Shown: positions 45,455 to 57,135, counted from the stretch's first letter. The stretch is 64,000 nucleotides of DNA from Bryum argenteum (GCA_037043015.1 CM073325.1:10271001-10335000); one strand, 5' to 3'. Program-made: numbers and translations. The notes: a model not told the origin generated them from the sequence alone.

Positions 45455-47411
45455 ATGCTTTGCAAGTCCAGTGTATCGTTTCTGATTGGCAGCAGGCGGT
45501 ATCTTTCCGAGCACAAGGCGGTGGCATACAAGGCATGCAGTTACTGGGCGGAGGCCGTGATACCAGAGTTCCTTAAGTTTAGTTGGGATGATATCCCAAA
45601 CTCCAAAGCTGCCAACAGGGAGATATTGCCGCTACAGCGTTATACAAGGGGCAATCTTATTCCCTCTGAGTTTATGGAAGGACCGGAGGTGTACTCCAGC
45701 GACGACGACGAGGCGGACTCTATGCAGGGCCAGTCGAGTGACGTGATGGTGCCGGTGGAACACGAGTCGGATGACGATCGCGGTGGCCGTGATCTCAATA
45801 TGAGTACTGGAAGCTACCGAGTCGAGGGGCGACTCTTCATCGCAACAACCGAGGCGGCTGAGATCCCAGATCCGCAGGCCGACTAGAACTGACGATGAGG
45901 GGTATGAAATCCACCGCATCGATGACAGATGGACTGGCGACGCGAGCCCTGCACCTTACCAGCACGCGCGTACGGTAGTCGAGGTTGGGGATTCACAGCG
46001 AAGTGAGGCGGAGTACTCGGAGGATCTCATGACCGACCCGCTTTACAGTCGGGACGACTACGCAATTGGGTCCCAGGACGAGCCTATGCTTGGAGAGGCT
46101 ACCATTCCCTCTGCATCCGTGCGCACAGCTACAACTCCTCTAGAGCCCATGGTGAAATCCAATGCCCTAGTGCAGGACGCAACTTCCAGTGATCTTGAGG
46201 TGGCCGTGGAGCAACGGGATCGTGCTCGTCCCGTCGCTTCCATTGCGTAAGTCGTTCCCGCGACGCTGCCAAGTACATCGTGACACCGGAGGAGCGGGTC
46301 AAGATGGCGGAGGAGAAGCTCGCCTCAAAGAGTGTGGACACCCGCGAACCGCGTCCGAGGTCGTCTATTGATCTCGATGCCGTGGACGAACCTTCGCCGA
46401 GAGCAGGATTCAATCGCGACAGATTTTCCACGCCACGACAGGGAAGTCATCCTGGAGGAGATAAGTCGGGCTAAGCTTCCCGAGAGCTTGTCTTCGCATC
46501 GGCCCGACGTCAAGCCGCAGCCGATGTGATTGCGGCCACGCTTAAGAAGCTCCGGGCACAGGAGGCCACGAAGTACATCGAGGTCTACAAAGACTCCGAC
46601 GTGGTGATAAAGAAACACGAGGAAGAGAAGATGGACATGAAGAAGAGCATGGAGAACATGATGGAGAGTATGAAGAAGGACATGCAAGCCATGATGGAGA
46701 GTGTGAAGATGGCACAAGCACAAGCAATGCCTTATGCTGCGTCTTACGGCTACGCGCCTGGCGTGTATCCGACGATGCCATCTCCTGCCGGTATGATCAC
46801 TCCTGCTGGGATGATCCCTCATTCGGGAATGATCACTCCGGCGGGAATGATTCCTCCTCCGGGGATGATCCCTCCTGCAGGGATGAACCCACCTCCGGGG
46901 ATGATCCCTCCTCGGGGGATGATCCTTCCTCCGCAAAGCCGTGACTCATCCTCCTGTGGGGAACCCTTCAGTCTATGCCAGTGCCGCACCGATTGCAGAC
47001 GCCGCCTTCCTCACCGGAGTCAGCACTCACCAGGTTGTCGATGTGCCGGATCCCGCATCCCCAGCCACAAATCCGGTGTCTCCTGCATCGACACTTGCCC
47101 CGTCCTCCGATCCGGCCCCAGACTCCACGGCCCCAGCCTCTTCCCTCGCTCCGGCCCCAGATTCTAGCGGCCCCGCCCCGGTGAGATTCGAGCCCGACTC
47201 CAACCCGGAGGATCTGCACCTTACGCAGTACGACATCGGGAATCAGCAGGTGACCAAACCCCGCCCCGACGCGGGAACGCCTCTTCGTTTGGAAGTCTTC
47301 TTGATTATCGATTGACCATGATTTCTGATGTTGGAACTCTTCGTATGTCATTTGCAGGCCGTTCCTGCTGTCAACCGCGCGGAGGTAGACGTAGACAACA
47401 AGAGTGATTCG
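45455..47411 (+). CDS. ParB-like/MTase-like gene 2, acidic linker and Met/Pro-repeat exons
   Basis: The acceptor TTCACAG|ATGCTT joins in phase 0 to the previous exon. The frame encodes the end of the MTase-like region and an acidic tail (VYSSDDDEADS) to about 45883. It then shifts by one base to TDDEGYEIHRIDDRW...SEAEYSEDLM, shifts again near 46250 (KYIVTPEERVKMAEEKL) and near 46480 (ATLKKLRAQEATKY). A Met/Lys-rich coiled-coil-like segment (MKKSMENMMESMKKDM) precedes a PPGMIPPAGM repeat, followed by another shift near 46935 into a Pro/Ser/Ala-rich stretch ending GNQQ|GTGACC at 47249. A small exon, 47358-47411 (AVPAVNRAEVDVDNKSDS), follows in phase 0. Each frame in turn is clearly coding-like, so several single-base indels are implied. 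Confidence 0.5.
46770..46935 (+). repeat. Coding minisatellite GGGATGATCCCTCCTCC
   Basis: About eight imperfect units of 15-30 bp (GGGATGATCCCTCCTCCGG, GGAATGATCACTCCGGCG and similar) encode (A/P)GMI(P/T)P repeats. Length variation here is likely between alleles. Confidence 0.8.
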
Positions 47412-47665
47412 GTGGGTTCCCATCTATCATAGTCTGCTAGCGGGGTTAGAATCCTCCGGGTCGATTCGTTCATAAGTTGTTAGTGTAGATTATATCTGTA
47501 CCAGTGTAGTGGGGCGGGTCCTGTAGAATCTGAGCAAGTCGCTTGTATCAATGTATTATTCCTGAGCTCGCTCATCTTTATTAATGCGAAAGAAGAATTA
47601 TTTTCTTACGTGACCCTTGTCGTAGATTCTCAGAATCCAATTCATTACGCTGCGATTTCTTACAG

Positions 47666-47836
47666 GGCCATGAGGCGATCACGGGCTTAGCCTCGCGTGT
47701 TCAGGAGCGGCTAGGAACTGAGGATTGCCCACTAGCACCGTCGGCTTCGTTAGAACCTCTTTCGAACGCTCTACCGGTAGTCTCCCCAGTTGACAACTCT
47801 CTCGCGCTAGCCGCCACTACCACTCAGCCTCCACAG
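47666..47836 (+). CDS. Gene 2 exon, linker before the phosphatase domain
   Basis: 57 codons (GHEAITGLASRVQERLGTED ... TTTQPPQ) between TTACAG|GGC and CCACAG|GTTAGG, both phase 0, so it can join exon 47358-47411 to 49196-50170. No domain is recognised. Confidence 0.5.
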
Positions 47837-47914
47837 GTTAGGCCTCTTATCGAGCAGTGCAATGCGTCTATTCTCTCAACCAACCGTTTGTCATGTTTGA
47901 TGATTGCAAGGAAC

Positions 47915-49080
47915 ATTCTGGGCGGCCGTCCAGATTCTCTCCAAGTTTGGGATTTCTGGGCGGACATCTACATTGTTTCCATGCTTGGGATGACTAGGCG
48001 CTACCATAGTATAGTCCCCTTTTCGGCCTCCTCGGTTTTCTGGGCGGCCGTCCGGATTCTCTCCAAGCTTGGGGTTTCTGGGCGGACATCTAGATTGTCC
48101 CCATGCTTGGGATCACAAGGCGCTAGACCGCTAGTACAGTGTCGTCATCTATCCAGCCTTCAGTTTTTCGAGGAGCGCTCGGTTCCGTCGATGAAGATCT
48201 TATGACCGCGGTTCGGATGTATGACGCTCGCCTTCGACCATTCAACCGACTCCTGGCTATTCTTTAACGCCCCCTCGGTTTTCTGGGCGGTCGTCTAGAT
48301 TCTCTCCAAGCATGGGGTTCCTGGGCGGCCTCCCAGCTTGTCTCGATGCTAGGGATCACTAGGCGCTAGCATTGTATAGCTGCCTTTTGGGCCCCCCTCG
48401 GTTTTTAAAGGCGGCCGTCTGGATTCTCTCGCATGCTTGGGGTCTCAAGGGCGGACATCCGATTGCTCCATGATTGGGATCACTAGGCGCTATTATAGTC
48501 GCGTCCTCTATCCGGCATTCATTTTTTCAGATGTATGTCGCTTGCCTTCACCATTAGATCCACTCCCCCACAGCTATTCTTTATTGCTCCCTCGGTTTTA
48601 CGGGCGGCCGTCCGGATTCTCTCAAGCTTGGGATTTACGGGCGGACATCCGGTTGCTCCATGATTGGGATCACTAGGCGCTAACATAGTGGCGTCCCCTA
48701 TCCGGCCTTCAATTTTTCGAGGAGCGTTGGGTTCCTTCCATGAAGATCTTAGGACTGCGGGTCAGATATATGACGCTTGCCTCCGACCATTCAACCCACT
48801 CCCCCTGGCTATTCTTTATGGCTCCCTCAGTTTTCTGGTCGGCCGTCCAGATTCTCCCCAAGCTTGGGATTTTTGGGCGGCCATATAGTTTCCTTTATAG
48901 TGCATTCGAAGTTATGGACAAGCTCTCCGTTCCTTCAAAGTCGTTCCGGATGATGATGTGATGACTCACGCCATCTACACCGCGCTTCAGATGTTTTTCG
49001 CTCATCTTTCCCTACTTTCGCTCACTGGCCATCCTCGAGTTTTACAACCCAGATTTATTCAAGACGGTCGTCCAGAAAAT
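47915..49080. repeat. Intronic tandem repeats carrying GGGCGGCCGTCC half-palindromes
   Basis: Units share TTTTCTGGGCGGCCGTCC(A/G)GATTCTC, CAAGCTTGGG and ATCACTAGGCGCTA. Copies start near 47918, 48036, 48280, 48404, 48597 and 48833, with related partial units between them and an isolated palindrome near 49060. They fill the intron between 47837 and 49195 in gene 2. The right arm of the palindrome is eroded in most copies. Confidence 0.85.
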
Positions 49081-49195
49081 GTGTGCCTGTCTCTATTGCA
49101 TTGTCGATCACATCCGTTTTCGATACTTCATGTTTGCTTATGCTTTCTAGTTGGATCCTGGGATGCCTATGTTTACAAGGCGATAGTATTTGCAG

Positions 49196-50170
49196 GTCAC
49201 GTATCCTGCGTACCAGAAAGTAAAACCCAGTTCCATGAAGTATTTTGTTATATTGGAGCTTGACGGCGTGCTCTGTGATATCGAGCACAACATGGGGTTT
49301 CTCCAGAACCCGCCCTTGGATTGTGTTCGGCCATCCTTCTCTGAGGGGGCGGACTTCCGTCCCCAGACCCGGACAATTTTCAAAGACTACGTCCTTAGGT
49401 GTCGGCCGGGAGTGCGGGAATTCCTCGCGTTTCTCACTAGCGTCTGTCACGTTGGTATTTGGACTAGGATGCCGAGGAATATCACACAGTGTATGGTCAA
49501 GTTTCTTTTCCAGAGTCTGACGCAACCAAGAGAAATCCTCTCTGTCGAGGATTGCACTCACATCATTGAAACCAGGCCGCAGTCCGAGTGTCGATGTCCG
49601 GTTAGAGAGTGTTGGTTGCGCCCATATCCATGTCCAGGTCACCCCTCCACAATGCGGCCTAACCTCATGGCCACCGAGAGGACTTACATCCGGCATGTCG
49701 GGCACCTAGGAGATAGGCTGCACGTTAAGGTCCTTCACAAGATGGTGTGGGGCCAACCCAGATTTTGTAAGCCCGATATATGTTTAAATGCGTCCAACAC
49801 CCTCCTCATAGACTCCAGCCCGGAATCGGCACTGCTCAATCCTCGATACAATGCAATATTCCCCATCGTTTACAAGGGCAATTCCAACGATCAGGTGCTC
49901 CGCCACTCTGTGGCGAAGTACATTTTCCACATCGTCAAGTCCGGAAAAAGTATTCCGCGCTACATGGCCTTTACATGGAAATACAACGGCCAAGAGCTGG
50001 ACCGATCACCACGTGCCACGGGGTTCACTATTAGAGTCCGACTTTGTGCCAAGTACACTGACAGATCGCTTGAACTGGAGAACTTGGATTATATTCCGTC
50101 CTCGCACTCACAGAGAGGAGCCGACTATTTCACTCGTCGCAGTGTGCCTACAGTAATGCCTCGTCTCTAA
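49196..50170 (+). CDS. FCP1/NLI-interacting-factor-like HAD phosphatase domain
   Basis: A single open exon (acceptor TTTGCAG|GTCACG, phase 0; stop at 50168-50170), about 324 residues. KYFVILELDGVLCDI corresponds to the DLDxT nucleophile motif, but the first Asp is Glu (ELDGV). RCRPGVREFLAFL and VGIWT match the second HAD block, and NTLLIDSSPESALLNPRYNA matches the (V/I)DDS...N...NA block near the C terminus of FCP1/SCP-type domains. Family knowledge: these enzymes dephosphorylate Ser/Thr residues, classically the RNA polymerase II tail, using the first Asp as nucleophile. With Glu there, classical catalysis is doubtful. It may be a separate gene or, since all upstream junctions are phase 0, the C-terminal domain of the ParB-like/MTase-like gene 2. 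Confidence 0.7.
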   Translation, partial: VTYPAYQKVKPSSMKYFVILELDGVLCDIEHNMGFLQNPPLDCVRPSFSEGADFRPQTRTIFKDYVLRCRPGVREFLAFLTSVCHVGIWTRMPRNITQCMVKFLFQSLTQPREILSVEDCTHIIETRPQSECRCPVRECWLRPYPCPGHPSTMRPNLMATERTYIRHVGHLGDRLHVKVLHKMVWGQPRFCKPDICLNASNTLLIDSSPESALLNPRYNAIFPIVYKGNSNDQVLRHSVAKYIFHIVKSGKSIPRYMAFTWKYNGQELDRSPRATGFTIRVRLCAKYTDRSLELENLDYIPSSHSQRGADYFTRRSVPTVMPRL

Positions 50171-50995
50171 TGCAGTGTGAAGCACGGTCCTGTCGACGGT
50201 ATTGTCGATATCGTAGGTTCCGGGGTTCGTCCGTCCTGGACACCGCGGAAGGCGCCGGTTCTTGCGATGGCGACGGTGCAGTGACAGACATGTGACGCCT
50301 TCGATGCTCATCGCCTTGGATGCTCAACGTTGTCGGTGAGTTTTGCCTTCTACTTCGTCGTCCCTTTCTCCTCGTTTGTGACTATGCATGTTGCCATATT
50401 CATGTCTCTCCCCCCCCTTATTCCACCCACTTCACTACTATCCCACAGGGATTTATTCGGACCCTCGGAGTTTCAACGACTTGTTGGGATACTTCTGACG
50501 ATTTGGTTTGTTGGCGACGACCATCTTCCTGAGCGGCCGTCCAGAAAGTCGGCGACTCAGGAGAGCATGGTGGCGCGTGGAATTTGCCAGTCTTTGGAAT
50601 TCAATGTCAACCTTATATTGTATGGTCAATAAGAAAATTCCTTTGTCGTGCTGTTCCACTTGTTCTTGCCTTCCTTGTTTGTATTTCTATCTTCCACTGA
50701 TTTTGGAGTGTTTGTTTTTTTTCGACACGACGCGCACTTGTCTTGTATAGTCATTGTATGAAAATCAATGACCTTGTTCTTTTCTAGCGGGCGTTCGTAA
50801 GCAACTAATCAAATAGAGTATCTTGTTGTTTGGCACCCGCCATATCTTGTCGTAGCATTGATACAGGTCCGAAATGACCCTAAACTAGCGATCCGCACAT
50901 GTGCATCCAATACCGCAACCTTCGAGTCTTTAATTCTTGCCTTCCTTGAGCAGCTCCATCTCCTCCGCCCCTTGAACGTAATGGGTCTTGACAGT
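50171..50995. other. 3' flank of gene 2
   Basis: Contains one palindrome-family copy (CCTGAGCGGCCGTCCAGAAA, about 50529). Otherwise unremarkable, with short frames only. Confidence 0.45.
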
Positions 50996-51533
50996 CTCCG
51001 ATCGCTTACGATAAGGCTTGGTAACCATCACATGTGGAGTTGATCCAAAGCACTCATCGTAACGCTAAACATGAAGAGCATTTTCGGGCACTTAATGGTT
51101 TTCGGATCTTTTTTAAAGGCAATCAAAGACTTCATAGTGGAGAGTAGACTTGAGATTGTGCTACTTCCTGCAGTTGCATTGTACTTACACTCAAAGAATT
51201 GCTGACTTCTCTATCGCGGATTTCCTCGGTGCTGAGCTATTGGATTACAGAATCCGTAGTACTGAATAATTGTTCAATTCTACTGATATTGTAATCCAAG
51301 TGCTCGACACCCAGGGAATCCCGATCTGAAAGTCTGCATTTCGTTGGGTGTAAGTACTGAGCAAGAGCTGGAAGAAGCACAATCACAAGTCTACTCTCCA
51401 CTTCAAAGTCTCTCATCACCTTAGAAAATCCTCAAAACCAATAAGTGCTCGAAATTGCTCTTTAAGCTTAGTGTTATGATGATTGCCTTGGATCAACTCG
51501 ACATCACATGGTTACGAAAGCTAATTTCTAAGC
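50996..51533. repeat. Long fold-back repeat, arms about 245-290 bp
   Basis: 50996-51240 is an imperfect reverse complement of 51245-51533. Matching blocks include GGTTGATCCAA/TTGGATCAAC-type words, 'gtggagagtagacttg', 'gattgtgct', 'gtacttacac' and 'attggattacagaatccg', with almost no spacer at about 51243. The right arm has an open minus-strand frame (51419-51237, RLSDRDSLGVEHLDY) that I do not recognise but that reads like coding sequence; the left arm is broken. A transcript would form a long hairpin. Confidence 0.8.
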
Positions 51534-53629
51534 GATTGGGGATTGTCCTGATTTACAGGCAGACAAGTTTTACAGTCCGGAGTCTTGTAGTTATTGAGAT
51601 GGAGTTGTGGTGAAGGAGTGAGAAGATGTTTTATTTCTCCCCTTGCTCGTATCACATTCTCCTGACAACTGGACGGCTCGACCTACTATAAAGTAACACG
51701 GATTAAGGTATGGCAGTAGGATTGGTTGAAAACGGTCGAACAGGCAATACCCAGAACCACAATAGATTTGAGAGGTCGTGAATTGAGGTCATTTCAGACG
51801 GGTCAACTTTGGATGCACTTAGGGACGTGACTTCGAAACCATCGGATGGAGCTTGCACACGCTGAGTCGCCTACCCCTCCGCACCTCCCCTCCCTCTCCA
51901 GCTTCAGTGCCCATGAATGCGGCATTGTTCTCTCTCTTGTAGATCTGACTATTGTCTTCACTCCGATTCTCCAGGAAGATTTGGTGCGGTCGACTGCCAT
52001 GGTTTTGGACGGCCGTGCAGAAACTCGTGGGACGGGATCCGACATGAGCGAAGGAGTCCACACACACACTCTGCCGTGGCGACTGCTCGATAAAGCCTTG
52101 AACTTGTGGCGGCGCGCCACCCAGAAGTAATCAAGCCAGCATGCACGAGCTCGACCGAGTTTCTGTAGTTGCGGTCTCCGTACTCGTCAAAGAATAATCG
52201 CTAGAGTAGGCGATTGCTCGGACTTTGTCCGAGTCACTCGGGCAATTTACTTCTATTCATGCTGATCTATACTTTGTTTGTTTGTCCCAAACGCTTCACA
52301 CTAAAGTTGGACTTGATGAATTTTAATAAATTTGGTCTCCCATCCCGCACACGAGGCGTGGAATTCTTTGCATATTAGTCTCATTTCTGCTCGTCTCGCT
52401 TGTATCTCGCTTATGTGCCGCCCAATACCCGAATCTCCACATTCAAATGTTCTGAGCGGCCGTTCTCATCTTCTCTCGCGTGCTCCTGCGTCGATCCTGA
52501 ACTAAGACGCCGTTCGACACATAATTTATGAGCAACATGGTTCTCCACTGTCGATTAGGAGTTCCGTGTCTTGGTCCGGGACGACCCTAAACTAGCACGC
52601 CCTTGTAGATTCAACCATGCTGACTTACATGGTTCTCGACTGTCAATCAGAAGCTGAAAAATCTGTATGTCAAACTAAAGAACTGCCAAGCATACGTTGA
52701 CAAGCATAATAACATCATATGTCCTTAGCTCCGAGAACAAAATAAAGAAAGATGACAATCTTAGAGTTGCGTATCGACATTCCAGTCGTCCCACTCGTTA
52801 CTGCTTCGATCCAGGCTCTTTATGCACTCACTCGTACGCGTCCCTTCTTCGATCTGGGCTCTCTCTGCAAAATCCCGCTCGCGGTGATAATTTTTAGAGA
52901 TAGACAAAGCAGTACATAGCAGTTTGGACCAAACCACATTATAATCTCGATCCACAATGCCATTACAGGACAAATTTCTCTGTGGTTTCAAACAAACAAT
53001 GTCTTTTCAAATTCTGGTTTACAACCTCTCTTCAAAGCATGCAAACAAACTGTATTGCAGAGTCATAATTGCAGATGCGTGCACATCTCCGCTCCCACAA
53101 ACACAAGATGTTTACAACCTCGACCTCGACATGAAAAACTATGACTTGATTTGATTAATGCGTTCAAGTTCGTTCTGCAGTGAAGTTCCAAACAAAAACC
53201 TCCTTGTGGATCAACTGTCAGTTCAAAAGTACTTACTTCTCGCTCTGCAGCTTCGAAGTGCTTGTTGACGTGAATCTTCGGACGAAGCATGCAGCAAAAT
53301 TCAATCCACTTGCTCAACGTTGGTCTTCATCTGCTCAAGAAAGACTGGGGCCTTGATAACTTCGTCGTAATTTCCGAGAATATAGTTGTAACAAGTTTCA
53401 CTGCTACTGATTTAAAAGCTTCGGGTTCTTTAGATATCATGGATGCAAAAGTTGATCGGGTGACTGATGTGTAGTGACTTGATGTATGCTGAATATTTGA
53501 ATTTGGAAGCTCTGATGGGCTTCTTGTCGTGCGGCTTGGGACTCAGCATGTTAGATGATTCGGTACACTCGTTTTTTCTGTTGTACAACATCTAGCTAAA
53601 AAAATATATAGACACGATGACTTCCGCCT
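51534..53629. other. Gene-poor stretch with scattered palindrome copies
   Basis: Palindrome-family copies lie near 52004 (TTTTGGACGGCCGTGCAGAA), 52108 and 52450. 52490-52660 holds a diverged direct repeat of about 100 bp ('acatggttctc(c/g)actgtc(g/a)at'). Short frames are not recognisable. Confidence 0.45.
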
Positions 53630-54140
53630 ACTTATATTAGGAAATAAAATTTGAAAGTTCTAGTATCGTGTAATCATGTTTCAGACTCATGTTCGAAACA
53701 TTGCTTGATGAAGTGATTCTCATGAATGTGTTCCATTCACCTTGTCTTTGCAATATTCCTCTCAAATACATTGTTGGGTTCGTGAATTCTGATGGAGGGT
53801 GCTATTATAGGATAGAGGAGGGAGGTGTAATACCACTTATATTAGGAAATAAAACTTGAAAGTTCTAGTATCGTGTAATCATGTTTCAGGACTACGGTTC
53901 GGAAACACTGCTGATGAAGTGATTCTCAAGAAAGTGTTGGAATTCACCTTGTCTTTGCGATATTCCTCTCAAATTCATTGTTGGGTTCATGAATTCTGAT
54001 GGAGGGTGCTATTTTAGGATAGAGGAGGGAGGTGTAGTACCACTTATATTAGGAAACAAGCCTTGAAAGTTCCAATTCAGAGTATTGTTTTCAGACTGCA
54101 GTTCAATACACTGGTGATGATTCTCAATAATGTGTTGACA
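53630..54140. repeat. Tandem triplication, unit about 205 bp (third copy partial)
   Basis: Units open ACTTATATTAGGAAA(T/C)AA at 53630, 53835 and 54042. The first two are highly similar over their whole length ('gaattctgatggagggtgct'). The third is diverged and stops at about 54130. Confidence 0.88.
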
Positions 54141-54332
54141 ATTAGTGCATACTGCACAAACTTTCCGATGCTTTGCTCATAAACTATGTGAATCTTGGTC
54201 TTTTTGGCCAAATTCTTGCTTAGTTTTCTGGTTTTTGTTTGACAATTCTGCCAAATTGACTCCCTTTTTCCATATTATCCCCAAAACGTCCCCATTTCAC
54301 GTATATTTCTTCATGTTTTTCTCATTTTGTCA

Positions 54333-54386
54333 CCCCAAAATCGTGCCATTTTAGCGGAATAACGCCATTTTAACGGAATTGAGGTT
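54333..54386 (-). repeat. Inverted copy of the transposon-end motif
   Basis: The reverse complement reads AACCTCAATTCCGTTAAAAT, then GGCGTTATTCCGCTAAAATGGCAC and TTTTGGGGTG, the mirror of 28786-28838. Direct copies lie at 19488 and 27326. Confidence 0.75.
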
Positions 54387-55065
54387 ATAACAAAGTGACG
54401 AGAACAATGACTCACCTCCAGTACATCGCCATTCATCGCGCAATGGCCGCAGCTCCTTCGACCTCACGTTCGACTGGAGTTCCGTTCACTACAGACGTCT
54501 GCATAGACTCACCGCCAGCATGTTGTTGACCTCGATACAAAGGCTGAATTCGGAATTTAATCTACTTACTGCGTTCAGCATGACCTCCGAGCTCTGCGTG
54601 CCTGCCTCCAGAATGGTGAGCTCATCTCCTACCCTTCTCGCCATTTCTTCCTGTTCTCCGATGGCAACTTCCACCTGCAAAACCAGCACCAGTGCAGAAC
54701 AGGATAAACTCAATACTGAAGAGCTCATTCAAGGTCTGAGGTGCTCGTATTCCTTCTTCGGCAAGCGGCCCATCGGCGCGACCGGGAACGGCGGCATCCT
54801 CCGGCGAATCTCACCCTCCGGCGAAGCTCATCCTCCGGCGAATCTCACCCTCCGGCGAAGCTCATCCTCCGGCGAATCTCACCCTCCGGCAAATCTGCCC
54901 GAGCCGGCACTGGCGCCTGGCACCTGGCACCTCGACAGTCCAGCACCGGCCCTGGCACCTCCCCTATCCCGTTTCCGGCACCGAAATTTTCAGGGCATGG
55001 TACTAGCCAAACGCTATTTTACACAATTGCTAATCCAATCACAAGATCTTGATATGAGCGTACTT
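54387..55065. other. Possible gene fragment with a 34-bp minisatellite
   Basis: 54400-54760 has open frames on both strands with moderately even codon use, but no recognisable domain. 54795-54896 is a minisatellite of three 34-bp units (CATCCTCCGGCGAATCTCAC...). I cannot assign a gene. Confidence 0.45.
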
Positions 55066-55400
55066 AACCTCTAAAGGTCCAAGCGTATTCTGAGCCTTCG
55101 AAATCGAAAAGTGCAATTTTTGTCCACTTTTTGTAGGTTCATGTATAGTTTAGTAATTTTCACTATTTTGGTATTTCCATCGATAAGATGTTCAATATGG
55201 CTACTTGCACTAGGTACTATTTTCAACCTTTGGATCTGTATCAATTGTGAGATTATAATGTTCAAAGTTGATGTGACAAGTTTTTTGCAAATTTGAAGCT
55301 CTTCTAGATTTGAAGGTTGCCCTTGAAAATTGGTAAGAGCTTCAACCTTGATAATTTTAAATTTGAGTAGTAGTATCATTGGTAGCCAACTTTGGAACAA
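55066..55400 (+). repeat. Copy of the CCCCTAAAGG dispersed repeat family
   Basis: CTCTAAAGGTCCAAGCGTAT, TGAGCCTTCGAAATCGAAAA, CTTTGGATCT and AATGTTCAAAGTTGAT match 35.64-36.01 kb in the same order. Confidence 0.7.
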
Positions 55401-56934
55401 CCATTTCTTTTTTGTTGCCCTATTTAAACTTGAAAGTTTAATTTTACATTAGAAAATTTTGAGTTTAGAATTTCAATTTGCAAATTTCCACACACTCACC
55501 TTGTAGTATACTAGGAAAAGTTTAGTAAAAATCTTAGGGAAAAAATACTAATTTAAACCCCTTCATCTAAGCTACTCAAATAACAAAATGTATGATCAAC
55601 GTTTCTTGACCTCTAGGGGTTAATGGTGAGAGTGATGTCTTAGTTCAAAGAAAGTAATCAAACTTTGAAAGTTATAAGGTATTCATAAGATATTTAAAGT
55701 TGACCATGTTAGAGACTTTTTGGAGTGTTTCGCAATGCTTAACTTCTAAAGATCCTAGATACAAAAGTGTTTAAACTATCAAAATCGACCTTCTTCTACC
55801 TCATGCCCAATAGACTCAATCTAAGCATTGATTAGAAGATTTGATGAAAGGATCTTACAACTAGCTCAAATCTTGACTCACATGTCAAACTTAAGATGTT
55901 GATTCTTGTTCATATGTGAGATACTAATTATTAAAGTTGATTGAGATTCGCATGTGAGATACTAATTATTAAAGTTGATTGAGATTCGCTTCTGCAGGAA
56001 CTCCAAAATGCCATATTTACTTTCTCAAATCTTTAGGGGCTAATATAATTGTTGTTTATGACAACATATCAACTATGGAGATTCATGTGAAGAACAATCT
56101 GATACAATTTTCTATATTTCAATCACTACTGGTCCCAACATAATTTAGTTAAAACACATCTCCAAAAAAGTATTAGAGATGCTATCAGCTTTCTCAAATC
56201 TTTAGGGGTCAATATAATTATGGTCTATGAAAACAAATCAATGGTAGAGATTCATGTGAAGAAGAATTTGATAAGATCTTCTACATTTCAAACATTACTT
56301 GTCCCAAAATGTTTAAGTCACAAAACACATTTTCAAAAAAGTGTTATAGATGAAATGAAGGTGAATCGTTCACATCTCAACTGTTGAATCTTATAGTAGA
56401 CTAAATGTAAGTCATGCTGACGAGATTCTCAGTTAAGAGGCCTCATACATTGGCATACTATAACGTATCAATACAAAAAGCTCGTGTTTGGTACATCCCT
56501 TTTCAAGGCTTTACAAAGCTTATATCTTGAGCTTTTTCAAATACATACAAAGAACAATTAAAAATACTATTACAAAAATACTATATTTGTAAGAGCTTAA
56601 TCAAGGTAAATTGAAAGATCCCAAAGCTTCAAGAAACAACCTATGCACTTAATTAAGGTAAATTAAAAACACTCAAAGCTTGGGAAAACATCCAGTTCTA
56701 TAAAGAGATTAGATAGTATATACAAAATTAGAGTGCAATTTACAACACAGTGTCCAATTGTTTGAAGAACTTTCAAAATATATATAAAGAAGCATTTGTA
56801 ATAGAACAATAGTTACCAAAAGTAGCGATTGCATGGTAAAGGTAACACCATGCGCTGTTGACACACATAATAGAAGAGAGCCTATGAATGTAGTTAGGCA
56901 CTAATTAAGTATGTAACAGTAACATGGTTAGCTA
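55401..56934. other. AT-rich stretch with two local tandem duplications
   Basis: 55917-55990 is a nearly perfect 38-bp duplication ('gtgagatactaattattaaa'). 56018-56190 and 56191-56360 are diverged tandem copies of about 172 bp ('tttctcaaatctttagggg', 'gagattcatgtgaagaa'). No gene. Confidence 0.6.
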
Positions 56935-57135
56935 GTAAGTGCTCTTGCAGAAACTAAAACCTAACAAAATACATGCCTTTTAACGGTGTCAAGCAAACAC
57001 CCCAAACTTGCACACCGCAAAATGACACTACAAAAACAACACCGCAACTAGTAAGTGTTTTTCCAGAACTAATACCTCGCAAAATACCTGGCTTTTCATC
57101 GGGGTCAAGCAAACACCCCAAATTTGCACATCAAC
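56935..57135. repeat. Diverged tandem duplication of about 115 bp
   Basis: Both copies contain AGTAAGTG, CAAAATAC and GTCAAGCAAACACCCCAAA, starting near 56935 and 57050. Confidence 0.7.

Noticed and set aside
19488..54386. One single 35-kb element from 19.5 to 54.4 kb
   Set aside because: It would need the inner end motifs at 27.3 and 28.8 kb to be secondary insertions, and no target duplication supports it; the shorter brackets are no less likely.
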